Shown piece after piece: positions 12,922-24,323 of a DNA stretch of 64,000 nucleotides (positions are counted from its first letter, which is position 1; every line of letters starts with the position of its first letter). The notes under the pieces were generated by a model, which worked only from the letters and a program-made list of their open reading frames with translations, ran no database searches and was not told where the DNA came from. A program made the translations under genes and the position numbers. Source of the DNA: Budorcas taxicolor (lineage: Eukaryota > Chordata > Mammalia > Artiodactyla > Bovidae); contig NC_068925.1 in NCBI RefSeq assembly GCF_023091745.1, positions 2,418,001 through 2,482,000 on the forward strand, read 5' to 3'.

Positions 12922-14239
12922 CATTTCTCCAAAGAAAACATACAGATGGCTAATAAACACATGAAAAGATGCTCAACATCACTCATTATCAGAGAAATGC
13001 AAATCAAAACCACAATAAGGTACCATCTCACACCAGTCAGAATGCTATCAAAAAGTCTACAAACAATAAATGCTGGAGAGGGTGCAGAGAAAAGGGAACC
13101 CTCTTACACTGTTGGTGGGAATGCAAACTAGTACAGCCACTATGGAGAACAGTGTGGAGATTCCTCACAAAACAGGAAACAGAACTGCCATACAACCCAT
13201 TAATCCCACTGCTGGGCATACACACTGAAGAAACCAAAACTGAAAGGGACATGTGTACATCAATGTTCATCACAGCACTGTTTACAACAGCTAGGACATG
13301 GAAGCAACCTAGGTGTCTATCAGCAGAGGAATGGATAAGAAAGCTGTGGTAAATATACACAATGGTATATTCAGTTTAGTTCAGTTCAGCCGCTCAGTTG
13401 TGCCCGACTCTTTGCGACCCCATGAATTGCAGCACGCCAGGCCTCCCTGTCCATCACCAACTCCCGGAGTTCACTCAAACTCAAGTCCATCCGGTCAGTG
13501 ATGCTATCCAGCCATCTCATCCTCTGTCATCCCCTTCTCCTCGTGCCCTCAATCCCTCCCAGCATCAGAATCTTTTCCAATGAGTCAACTCTTCGCATGA
13601 GGTGGCCAAAGTACTGGAGTTTCAGCTTTAGCATCATTTCTTCCAAAGAAATCCCAGGGCTGATCTCCTTCAGAATGGACTGGTTGGATCTCCTTGCAGT
13701 CCGAGGGACTCTTCTCAAGAGTCTTCTCCAACACCACAGTTCAAAAGCATCAATATTACTCAGCTATTAAAAAGAACGCATTTGAATCATTTCTAAGGAG
13801 GTGGATGAAACTGGAGCCTATTATACAGAGTAAAATAAGTCAGAAAGAAAACACCAATACAGTATATTAGCACATATATATAGAATTTAGAAAGATGGTA
13901 ATGATGACCCTATATGCGAGACAGCAAAAGAGACACAGATGTAAACAACAGCCTTTTGGACTCTGTGGGAGAAGGCGAGGGTGGGATGATTTGAGAAAAT
14001 AGCACTGAAACATGTATACTACCATATGTAAAACAGATTGCCAGTCCCAGTTCAATACATGAAACAGGGTGCTCAGGGCTGGTACAATGGGATGACCCTG
14101 AAGGATGGGATGGCTAGTGAGGTGAGAGGGGGGTTCAGAGTGGGGGACACATGTACATCCATGGCTGACTCATGTCAATGTATGGCAAAGAGCACTACAA
14201 TACTGTAATTAGCCCCCAATTAAAATAAATTAATTTTTT
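12922..14239 (+). mobile_element. 5'-truncated L1 nested in the LTR
   Basis: A sense L1 3' end inserted into the reverse LTR, with a perfect 13-bp target duplication, aaaaatgtctgac, at 12,909-12,921 and 14,240-14,252. It carries the ORF2 C-terminus (HCWWECK motif near 13,110-13,130) and the 3' UTR, ending in an A/T-rich tail. It closely resembles the L1 at the window start and is interrupted by a BovB fragment. Confidence 0.93.
13372..13752 (-). mobile_element. BovB 3' fragment, antisense, nested in L1
   Basis: Antisense BovB 3' end, starting with the tail complement (cagttcagccgctcagttg) and reaching the complement of the RR(I)DAFEL region. Flanked by a short atatt duplication at 13,367-13,371 and 13,753-13,757; the L1 sequence is continuous across it. 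This is the innermost layer of a satellite > LTR > L1 > BovB nest. Confidence 0.88.
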
Positions 14240-14914
14240 AAAAATGTCTGACACTTGCAGCCTATTTCTTCCATTTGGAGACCCCTGGCCTTCCTGCCTG
14301 TTACCCTCTCACTACTGCACAACACAACTCAACAGGAGCCAGTGTGCTAATCGCTACTAGAAAGGAGCTGCCCCATGCAGCTCGAGAGGAGGCCCCACCA
14401 CAACTCTAAAGGAGCTCCAAGTCACCTGTCGCAACTTGAGAGGAACCCTGAGTCCCCCACCACAACTCGACAGGAGCCCTATGCTGTCACAGGGAAGGAG
14501 ACCCCAGTGACAAACAGAGGAGCTCCTTGCCAAAACTGGAGAAGATTTCCCTGCCAAAAGTATGGAGGAGCCACCAGCACATTGCGCCTAGAGAGGAGCC
14601 GCTCTACCGCAAAGAAACGAGGCCCATGAAGTAACTTGAGATGAGCCTGTCACAACTAGAGTGGAGCAACCCTGTGAAAACTAGCGAGGAGCCCCCAGTG
14701 CCACAAGTAGAGAGAACAGCCTCCCCACAGAGAACCCCCAGAGGAGGCACTACCACTACTAGCTAGGAGCCCCGAGTCGCCTCCTGAACTCGACAGGAGA
14801 CATATACCGCAACTCAAGAGAAGCCCGTGGCCACAACGAGAGAGGAGCCCCACCCGTCCAACCTGGAGAGTGTCCCACCATCACAGCTGGAGAGGAGAAC
14901 CCAGACATCGCACC

Positions 14915-17900
14915 TGAGATGAATTTCTCACAGGAGGTGCGAGCAGCTTCTCTCTTCCAGAAAACTCAAGAATCAGACCTGGAAGTGATCAATCAGAAGC
15001 AAAGCAAAGCCACCACAAGGCTTGTCAGTAACTTACAATGTAAAATCTAAGTAGTATTCTGAGGCAGAAAAGAGGCTTTAGAAGCAAGTTCTGACTTCCT
15101 GGTTCACAGCATGATTCGGAAGAATGTGAAAACACAACCTGTGTACTCAGATCCTCCTGTGAGATAACTGGTTTTAAACAGAGAATTCTGTGAACAGAGA
15201 ATACTCTAAATCTACCTAGCCTGCTTAGGTGAAAATGTACCCAGAGATGACCTTCTAATAAGGAGTTACAGGCAGCTTGCTTTCATTTCCGAAACGAACA
15301 GAATTTGACTAACAAAGATGTGGAACTGAATAACACACAAGGAAGGAAAGTTTCTCCAAGTAATTTTCAGTCTAAAATCAAGTAGGCTTCGGATACAGAA
15401 AATAGAGCTTTAATCCAAAGCTGGGGTTCAAGGATCACACACAGCATGTTTCTGAAGAACATAACACAAAAGGGCTGAGTGGATCCTTCTGGGAGAACCA
15501 TTGTTTGAGCAGACAGTAAATTATAACTAACATTTTTGGGTGTACTTCACCTCTTAGAAGAACCCCTACCAAGGCATGACAAGCAGCTTCTTTCTTTCAG
15601 AAAGCTCAACGATTAGACTAGGAACCTGTCAATCTGAATAAAAATGAAGGAGATGGCAGTGTTTTTCCAGGAAATGGGTCAAAACCCAACTTGTTTGCTC
15701 ATTTGCAATGTTACAGCTTGAGCCAAAAGTTCAGTTTGCTATGTTCCCACACAGCATGAGTCTGAAGAATGGAAAAACACACACAGGGCACTCGGATTCT
15801 TCTCTGGGTGTACTGGCTTGAGCAGAGAGTTCTGTGACTTGCTAGTTCTCTAACTATAACTAATCTGCATACGTGAAAATGTCATCTGAGATGGACCGCC
15901 TAACAAGGATTTGCAAGCAGCTTGGTTGTTTTGAAAAATTCCAGGATTAGACTAAGGCAGTTGTTGGAGAGAATAAAACAAAAGCAAGCAAGGCGTCTCG
16001 AGGTTGCTTTCCATCTCAAATTAACTCGTTCTCTGAGCCAGAATGTACGTCTTTGACCAGAGCTCAGTTTCAAGGTTCACATGGAGCATAGTTCCAAAGA
16101 CTGCAAACTCACACAGGGACCACAGGATCCTTCTGTGAGAACACTATGTGAGCAGGGAGGTCTGTGACTAGTTAGTTCCCTAGCTATAAGTAATGTGGGT
16201 AGGTGTAAATGTTCTGGGATGACCTCCAAACCAGGATGTTCATGCAGCTTGTCTGTTTCAGAAAAGTCATGGTTTAGACTAGGAAGTTGTTGATATGATT
16301 AAAACAAAAGTCGACCAAAGCATTTTTCAAGTAACTGATCCAAGGCAGAAGAAAAGCCCTAAGCAAGAGCTTGGTTTTCCAGGTTGACACACAGCATGAG
16401 TCTGGAGACTGCAAAGACACAGACAGGGCACACAATTCTGTGGAAACCATGGTTCAAGCAGGGAGTTCTGGGTCTCTTTAGTTCTCTGAATGATAATTCA
16501 CCAGGTTGGGTGAAAACAGACTCAGAGATAACCCTGGAGCAAAGAGTTGCAAGCAGCTTGCCTGTTTCAGACAACTCAGGTATCAGACTAAGGAAGCTGT
16601 TGAATGGATTCATCCAAAGTAACCAAAGTGTTATTTGGGTTACTTTCAGTGGAAAACGACCTCCTTTTCCGAGGCAGATAATACAGCTTGAACCCAAAGC
16701 TCAGGTTTCGAGATTCACACACAGCATGATGTGCTTGCTGTGTCTGAACCTTGTAAAATGTCACAAATTATGGATGCCATTGAACTGAATAAAACAATAC
16801 TTAAGGAATTTGTTGACTGCAATAAAAGAAAAGCACGATTGTGTTTTGGAGGTCAGTTTCAGTCTAAAATGGACTAGTTTTGCAAGGCAGGAAATAGAGC
16901 TTTCACCAAATGCTCAGTTTCAACATTCACACACAGCACGTGCCTTCCAAAGGTAAAGACACAAACAGGCCCATTGGATCCTTCTCTAGAAACATTCTTT
17001 GGGTTGGGAGTTCTGTGACTAGTTAGCACTCTAACTATAGGAAACCTGGATAGGTGAAAATGTACTCTGACATGACCTAATGAGGAGCTGCAAGCATCTT
17101 TTTCAGTTCCAAAAACTTGAGGATTAGAGTAGGAAGTTGTCAGTTTCCACAAAGCCAAAGCGAGCAGCAAATCGTGTAGCAAGAGGCTAGTTGCCTGAGG
17201 CAGGAAATACAGCTTGAACCAAAAACTTGGTTTTCAAGGTTCAGACACATCATGTTTCCATTCAGAATGTAAAGACACAAACAGGGCACACTGGATCTTC
17301 CTGGGACAGTACTGCTTTGAGCAGAGAGTTCTGTGCGTAGTTACTTTTGTCACTACAGCTAAGCTGGTGAGGTGCAAATGTGCTCTGAGATGAATTCCTC
17401 AGAGGAGGTGCAAGCAGCTTCTCTCTTTCAGAAAACTCAAGAATCAGATCTGGAAGTGATCGATCAGAAACAAAGCAAAGCCACCAAAGGGTTTGTTGGT
17501 AACTTACACTGTAAAATCTAAGTAGTTTTCTGAGGCAGAGAAGAGGCTTTAGCCAGCAAGCTCTGATTTCCCAGTTCACAGCATGATTTGGAAGAATGTA
17601 AAAACATAACCTGAACAGACACTCCTCCTGTGAAAACACTCGTTTTGAACAGAGAGTTCTGGACCAGAGACTACTCTAAGTCTACCTAGCCTGCTTAGGT
17701 GAAAATGTACTCTGAGATAACCCTCTAACAAGGAATTGCAAGCAGCTTTCCTCGGTTTCCAAAACCAACAGGATTTGACTAAGGAAGTTGTGGCACTGAA
17801 TAACACACAAGCAAGCAAAGTGTTTTCTAAGTAACTTTCAGTCTAAAATATACTAGGTTTCAGATGCAGATAGTTCAGCTTTAAGGAAAATGTCAGTTTT

Positions 17901-18404
17901 CAAAGTTAACACACAGCATGTTTCTGAGCAGTGTAAATGCACAAACAGGGCATACTGGATCCTTCTCTGAGAACACAGGTTTGACCAGAGTTCTGGACTA
18001 GTTTGTACTCCAACTGTAACTAACCTGGTTAGGTAAAAATGTACTCTGAGATGATCTCTTAACAAGGAGTTTGCATGCAGCCTGTTTCTTTCAAAAAACT
18101 CAAGGGTTAGACTATGGAAGTTGTTGAACCTAATAAAATAAAAGCAACCGAAGTGTTTTTCATGTAACTTTCAGTCTAAAACTACCAAGTTTTCAGAGGC
18201 AGAAAATACAGCTTTTGTCAAGAGGCTCAGAGTTTCAAGTTCACACACCACATGTTCTTCATTAGCTTAGAGACATACACAGTAGATGCTGGACACTTCT
18301 GTGAGAACACTGGTTTGAGCAGAGAATTCTGTGACTAGTTAATACTATACCTATAGCCAATGTGGTTACGTGGAAATGTACTCTGAGATGACCTCCTAAC
18401 ATGG
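14915..18404. repeat. Tandem array of ~330-bp monomers with a 2,470-bp higher-order period
   Basis: About ten degenerate head-to-tail monomers share the order: gagatgacctcc(t)aac, gcaagcagctt, aactcaaggattagact, gaagttgtt, gaataaaacaaaagc, ctttcagtctaaaat, cacacagcatg, ggatccttctgtgagaac, gagttctgtgactagtta. The gagatga anchor lies at 14,916, 15,244, 15,888, 16,216, 16,525, 17,069, 17,387, 17,714, 18,048 and 18,385, giving steps of 309-337 bp, one double step (644) and one irregular step (544, degenerate region 16,740-16,850). The blocks 14,916-15,395 and 17,387-17,865 resemble each other far more than their neighbours, at a constant offset of 2,470-2,471 bp. I do not recognise the family. 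No coding capacity beyond chance frames. Confidence 0.87.
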
Positions 18405-20062
18405 AGTTTCACAATTCATATGGAGACATGAAAGACCCCAAATAGCTAAAGCAGTCTTGAGAAAAAAGAACAGAGCTGAAGAAATCAACCTTCCTGACCA
18501 GATTATACTATAAAGCTACAGTCATCAAGAAAGTATGGTACTGGCACAAAAACAGAAATATAGCCAATGGAACAAGATAGAATGCCCAGAAATAAACCCA
18601 TGCACCTATGGGTACCATATTTTTGACAAAGGAGGAAGAATATACAATGGGGCAAAGATAGCCTCTTCAATAAGTGGTGCTGGGAAAACTGGATAGCTAC
18701 ATATAAAAGAATAAAATTAGAACACTCCCTAACACCATACACAAAGATAAGCTCAAAATGGATTAAATATCTAAATGTAAGATCAGAAACTATAAAACTC
18801 TTCAAGGAAAACATAAGCAGAACACTGAATTACATAAATAAAAGCAATATTCTCTATGACCCACCTCCTAGAGTAATGGAAGTAAAAACAAAAATAAACA
18901 TGTGGGACCTAGTTAAACGTGAAAGCTTTTGCACAGCAAAGGAAACTACAAACAAGGTGAAAAGACAACCCTCAGAATGGGAGAAATTAGTAGCAAATGA
19001 AACAACTAACAAAGGATTAATTTCCAAAATTAACAAGCAGCTGATATAAGTCAATACCAGAAAAATGAACAACCCAATAAAAAAGGGGGGAAAAGACCTA
19101 AACAGACATTTCTCCAAAGAAGACATACAGATAGCTAACAAACACTTGAAAAGATGCTCAACATCACTCATTATCAGAGAAATGCAAAAATCAAAACTAC
19201 AATGAGATACCATCTCACACCAATCAGAATGGCCATCATCAAAAAAATCTACAAACAATAAGTGCAGGAGAGGCTGTGGAGAAAAGGGAACCCTCTTGCA
19301 TTGCTGGTGGGAATGTAAGTTGATACAGCCACTATGGAAGATGGCAAGGAGAGTCCTTAAAAAACTGGGAATAAAACCACCTTATGGCCCAGCAATCCCA
19401 CTCCTAGGCATATACCCTGAGGAAACCAAAATTGAAAAAGACATATGTACTCCAACGTTTATTGAGGCACTATTTACAATAGCTAGAACATGGAAGCAAT
19501 CTAGATGTCCATTGGCAGGTGAATGGATCAAGAAGCTGTGATGTGTATACACAACGCAATATTATTCAGCTATAAAAAGAAATGTATCTGAGTCAGTTCT
19601 AATGAGATGGATGAACCTAGAGCCTATTACACAGAGTGAAGTAAGTCAGAAATAGAAACATAAATATCGTATACTAATGTAAATATATGGAATCTAGAAA
19701 GATGCTACCGATGAATATTTGCAGGGCAGCAATGGAGAAACAGACTAGAGAAAAGACTTATGGACATGGGGAGGGGGAGGAGAGGCTGAGACATATGAAG
19801 AGAGCAACATGGAAACTTATATTACCATATGTAAAATAGATAGCCAATGGGGATTTGACGACTCAGTGAACTGATGACTCAGAGAACTCAAACAGGGGCT
19901 CTGTATCAACCTGGCAGAGTGATATGGGGAGGGAGATAGGAGGGAGGCTCAAGAAGGAGAGGACATATGTATACCTATGGCTGATTTATGTTGAGGTTTG
20001 ACAGAAAACAACAATATTCTGTAAAGCAATTATCCTTCAATTACAAAATAAATAAATTTTTT
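18405..20062 (+). mobile_element. 5'-truncated L1 (ORF2 C-terminus and 3' UTR)
   Basis: Sense L1 beginning abruptly at the end of the 330-bp array. It includes the ORF2 C-terminal segment around 19,296-19,541 (HCWWECK, PEETKIEKDICTP motifs) and the 3' UTR ending in an A-rich tail near 20,045-20,062. It is a different subfamily from the L1 copies at 1-3,862 and 12,922-14,239, judged by its 3' UTR. It forms the right border of the satellite block. Confidence 0.87.
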
Positions 20063-22215
20063 AAAGTATAAGATATTTTTGTCCTTCAGTCATAATGTTG
20101 TGTCTGACTCTTTGTGACCCTTTGGACTGCAGCGCACCAGGCTTCCCTGTCCTTCACTATCTCCCAGTTTCCTCAAACTCATGTCCATTGAGTCAGTGAT
20201 GCTATCCATCCATCTCATCTTCTGCTACCACCTTTCTCCTCCTGCATTCAATCTTTCCCAGTATCAGAGTCTTTTCCAATGAGTATACTCTTCAATTAGG
20301 TCACCAAAGTATTGGAGCGCCAGCTTCAGCAACCATCTTTCCAATGAATGCTCAGGGTTGATTTCCTTTAGGATTGACTGGTTTGATATCCTTGCAGTCC
20401 AAGGGACTCTCAAGAGTCTTGTCCAGTATCACAGTTCAAAAGCATCAATTCTTTGGTGCTCAGCCTTCTTTATGGTCCAACTCTCACATCTGTACATGAC
20501 TTCTGGAAAAACCATAGCTTTCACTATACAGACCTTTGTGGGCAAAGTGATGCTTCTGCTTTTTAATACACTGCCCAGGGTTGTCATAGCTTTCCTTCCA
20601 AGGAGTAAGCATCTTTTAATTTCATAGCTACAGTCACCATTCACAGTGATTTTGGAGCCCAAGGAAATAAAATCTGTCACTGATTCCTAAAAGAATAAGA
20701 TATCTTGAAATAAATTTAACCAAGGAATCAAATACCTGAAACTATAAATTACTGATGAAGGAATTTGAAAATTATAGAAAGAAATGGAAAGATATCCTGT
20801 GTTCTTGGATTGGAAGAAATAATATTGTTAAAATGTCCATACAACCCAAAGCAATATAGAGATTTAATGCAACCCCTATCAAAATATCCATTACATGTTT
20901 CACAGAACTAGAACAAATAATCCTAAAATTTATTGAAATCACAAAAGATCCCAAAGAGCAAAAGCAATATTGAGAAAACAAGAACAAATGTGGAGGTATC
21001 ACACGCCCCAATTCAGATCATACTACAAAGCTACAGTAATAAAAACAGCACAGTACTGGCATAAAAACAAACCCATATGTCAAGGGAACAGAATAAATAA
21101 ATATTGTTCCAGAAATAAACTTGCACACTTATGGTCAATTAATCTACAACAAAGGAGGCAGGAATATACAATGGAAAAAAGCTAGAATATGTACACTGTT
21201 CAGTAAATAGTGCCAGAGAACTGGACAGCTACATGTAAAACAATGGGATTAGAATATTTCATCACATCATATACAAAAATAAACTCAAAATGGATTAAAG
21301 ACTTGAATGTAAGACTAGAAACCATAAAGCTCCTACAAGAGAACATAGATAGAAGACTCTGACATACATTGCAGCGGTATTTTTTGGATCTGTCGTCTAA
21401 GTCAAAAGAAATAAAAGCAAAAATAAACAAGTGGGACCTAATTAAACTTAAAAGCTTTTGCACAGCACAGGAAATCGTTGACCAAACAAAAAAACAGCCT
21501 TTATTTATGACTAATAAAGGATTAACATCCAAAAATACAAACATCTCATGCAACTTAATATCAAAAAAGCAAACAGCCCAATTTAAAAGTGAGCAGAAGA
21601 CCTGACTAGACATTTTCCCAAAGAAAAAATACTGATGTCCAACAAGCACATGAAAAAAATGCTCAGCACTAGTAATTATCAGAGAAATACAAATGAAAAC
21701 CATGAGATATCACCTCACACCATCAAAAAGTCCATATATAAATTAATATGTATATATGTGCATACACACATACAACAGAATAGTATTTGGCCATAAAGAA
21801 AATGAATTCTGTAATTTTCAGTAATGTGGATGGACCTAGGGAGTTTTATGCCCAGTGAAATAAGTTAAACTGAGAAAGACTAATATTGCATATTATCACT
21901 CACATATGGAGTCTAAAAACTAAAACAAATAAATGTAGTAACAAACAAGACTCACTGTGAGTAACAAGACTCACAGATACAGAGAACAAACCAGTGGGGA
22001 GAGGGAAGGAGGAGCAGCAAGACAGGGGTATGAGATTAAGAGATGCAAGGTACTTACACATAAAATAAAGAAGCAACAAGGGTATACTGTATGGCATAGG
22101 GAAACATAGCCATTATTTTGTAAATGGATTATAACATAAAAATATTGAATTACTATGTTGTACATCTGTAACTAATATAATATTGTGAATTAACTAAACT
22201 TCAACAAAACATAAA
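20063..22215 (+). mobile_element. Older L1 fragment, split by BovB
   Basis: Sense L1 sequence on both sides of the BovB at 20,077-20,689. The main part, 20,690-22,215, shows ORF2-like blocks (aaagctacagtaat, gggacctaattaaact) and a 3' UTR-like end (gttgtacatctgtaac..tattgtgaatt). Many indels; no intact frame. Confidence 0.8.
20077..20689 (-). mobile_element. BovB 3' end, antisense
   Basis: Antisense BovB with the open minus-strand segment 20,429-20,680 (LLLGRKAM and KKAEHQRIDAFEL motifs). The flanks aaagtataagatat (20,063-20,076) and aaagaataagatat (20,690-20,703) are a 14-bp target duplication with one mismatch. Confidence 0.9.
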
Positions 22216-22527
22216 GAAAAACTGACAAGAATAACAATAAGTTTGAATTAAAATAATTAAGGGACTTAGAAGACTTTATTAAATGGAGATCCATTTCCAA
22301 CCACTAAGTGGAAAGACTCAATAGTATATAGATATCAGTTTATCCCCAAATTAAGTCTATAAGTTGAAAGAAATTTTAATTTTAAAAATTCAATAAAAAT
22401 TTTTGGAACTTGAAAAAATAACAGCTCTTTTAGTAACTTTTACAACTTAAGTCACTAGAAAAAAATGTGTATCTTCAAATATGGACTCTGACAGTGCCAT
22501 TAATTTAAAATCGCTGCTTTTTAGTAA

Positions 22528-23485
22528 AAGCCATCTCATCCTCTGTCGTTCCCTTCTCCTCCTGCCCCCAATTCCTCCCAGCATCAGGGTCTTTTCCAAT
22601 GAGTCAACTCTTCACATGAGGTGGCCAAAGTATTGGAGTTTCAGCTTCAGCATCAGTCCTTCCAATGAACACCCAGGACTGATCTCCTTTAGAATGGACT
22701 GGTTGGGTCTCCTTGCAGTCCAAGGGACTCTCAAGTCTTCTCCAGCACCACAGTTCAAAAGCATCAATTCTTCTCTGCCCAGCTTTCTTCACAGTCCAAC
22801 TCTCACATCCATACATGACCACAGGAAAAACCATAGCCTTGACTAGATGGACCTTTGTTGACAAAGTAACGTCTCTGCTTTTGAATATGCTATCTAGGTT
22901 GGTCATAACTTTTCTTCCAAGGAGTAAGCATCTTTTAATTTCATGGCTGCCGTCACCATCTGAAGTGATCCTGTCTGCCACTGTTTCCACTGTTTCCCCA
23001 TCTATTTCCCATGAAGTGATGGGACCGGATGCCATGATCTTCCTTTTCTGAATGTTGAGCTTTAAGCCGACTTTTTCACTCTCCTCTTTCACTTTCATCA
23101 AGAGGCTTTTTAGTTCCTCTTCACTTTCTGCCATAAGGGTGGTGTCATCTGCATATCTGAAGTTATTGATATTTCTCCCGGCAATCTTGATTCCAGCTTG
23201 TGCTTCTTCCAGCCCAGTGTTTCTCATGATGTTTCTCATGAAACTCCAATACTTTGGCCACCTCATGCGAAGAGTTGACTCATTGGAAAAAACCCTGATG
23301 CTGGGAGGGATTGAGGGCAGGAGGAGAAGGGGACGACAGAGGATGAGATGGCTGGATGGCATCACCGACTCGATGGACACGAGTTTGGATAAACTCCGGG
23401 AGTTGGTGATGGACAGGGAGGCCTGGCGTGCTGCAGTTCATGGGGTCTCCAAGAGTTGGACACGACCGAGCGACTGAACTGAATA
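22528..23485. mobile_element. Head-to-head BovB: antisense arm joined to sense 3' end
   Basis: 22,528 to about 23,243 is BovB in antisense, spanning the YADD-containing reverse-transcriptase core (complement near 23,140-23,170) through the C-terminal region. From about 23,244 to 23,485 the sequence switches to sense and runs to the normal 3' tail (gagcgactgaactgaa). The two arms share about 115 bp of the same BovB region in opposite orientation (22,528-22,645 versus 23,244-23,360). Possible short flanking duplication taaaag (22,522-22,527; 23,485-23,490). Either a twin-priming inversion or two independent insertions. A 258-codon minus-strand frame crossing the join is a chimera without meaning. 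Confidence 0.85.
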
Positions 23486-24312
23486 AAAGGTGAAATAAAA
23501 GATCTACATGTGTTCTGTTCCACTGGTGTGGCCAAAGGAACTCAAGAAGAGCTTTGCTTAACATCTTCATATTAAAAAAAAAAAAAGAAAAAGATCTTCA
23601 TATGCTTTTTTTTAGTCTTTATTGAATTTCTTATAATATTGCTTTATTTTTTTTTTTTTTTTTTTTTTTGGTATGTGGCATCCTAGGTCCCTGACCAGGG
23701 ATCCAAATCAACATCCCCTGCAAATTTATTATTGTTGTGAAATGAGAAGGTTTGGAGATTTACCAGCTGCATTTTGACTAGATATATCAATTATATGGAA
23801 AATTATTTTTAAAATAAAACAATTTTTAGTTCAGTCTGTTAGACCCTTGTTCATGTTATTACTTTAGATAAATTAAATTTGACTATTTCATGACTACAAT
23901 TATATTTAATTTCTAATACAATTCCTGATTCAACCTTATTAGCACCGTCTCTACTGTTAGACAATGTTAGTAAAAGGCCAGTGGTTTGTGCCTAACGAAT
24001 GTCTATGTTTATGTTTAATTAGATTAAAAACGTAAGTCTGATCCTAAATATGTTAGGATGGCACTGTCTGGTGGGTCCTGTTGGGTTCCTGGTCCCTAAG
24101 TACCATGCTTCTCAAGACAGGGATTAGCACCTTTTGGTAGCTGCAAAGAAGTTAGAAGGACAAAGAACCTCATTTAGGACCCACAGTAACTTAATCCTCC
24201 TGGATACTAGACCAGGATCCTGCTCCGTCACAGTTCTATAACCTTAGCTCCGTGAAGTTTTTCTCACTCAAAACAAAGGAGACACCATTCTTTCCTCATC
24301 AACCCTACTAGT
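23486..24312. other. Mostly unique spacer with a CHR-type SINE remnant
   Basis: AT-rich sequence without a credible gene. The one recognisable repeat is the T-run at 23,648-23,669 followed by ggtatgtggcatcctaggt and ccctgaccaggg up to about 23,722, an antisense fragment of a cetartiodactyl CHR-type SINE. The remainder shows nothing I can name. Confidence 0.6.
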
Positions 24313-24323
24313 ATTTATCTTGG

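Larger units (their letters stand above)
12207..14311 (-). mobile_element. ERV1-like LTR, reverse orientation, split by a nested L1
   Basis: Read on the minus strand the element starts TGAGAGGGTAAC and ends CCTTTCA, giving inverted TG..CA termini. An AATAAA lies on the minus strand at about 12,331-12,340, next to a TATA-like run. The host satellite resumes on both sides, and the flanks cttc (12,203-12,206) and ctac (14,312-14,315) are a 4-bp target duplication with one substitution, the size typical of gammaretrovirus-like ERV1. Without the nested L1 and its duplication (about 1.33 kb) the LTR is about 775 bp. No internal viral genes are present. The ERV1 assignment is inference from termini and TSD length. 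Confidence 0.8.
3863..14914. repeat. Interstitial 31-bp satellite array with ~1.68-kb higher-order units
   Basis: Satellite DNA in three visible segments: 3,863-7,951, 9,524-12,206 and 14,312-14,914, separated by retroelement insertions. The prototype is a degenerate 31-bp unit, for example 5,170-5,200, built around (c)aact(c/a)gagaggaac followed by cc(g/t)agttcccc. Larger units repeat at net spacings of about 1,701, 1,658 and 1,690 bp, from anchors at 4,158, 6,052, 7,710 and 11,198, after subtracting insertions; a fifth unit at 14,479 follows an apparent ~0.5-kb deletion. A 31-bp prototype is known for bovine satellites such as 1.715 (BTSAT4) and relatives, but the ~1.68-kb unit here does not equal the 1.4-kb unit reported for 1.715, so the exact family is left open. 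All open frames inside it are by-products of a 31-bp (non-multiple of 3) period. Confidence 0.88.

Noticed and set aside
22604..23380. 258-codon minus-strand frame
   Set aside because: It crosses the join between the inverted BovB arms, so it fuses antisense sequence to a reverse-transcriptase fragment.
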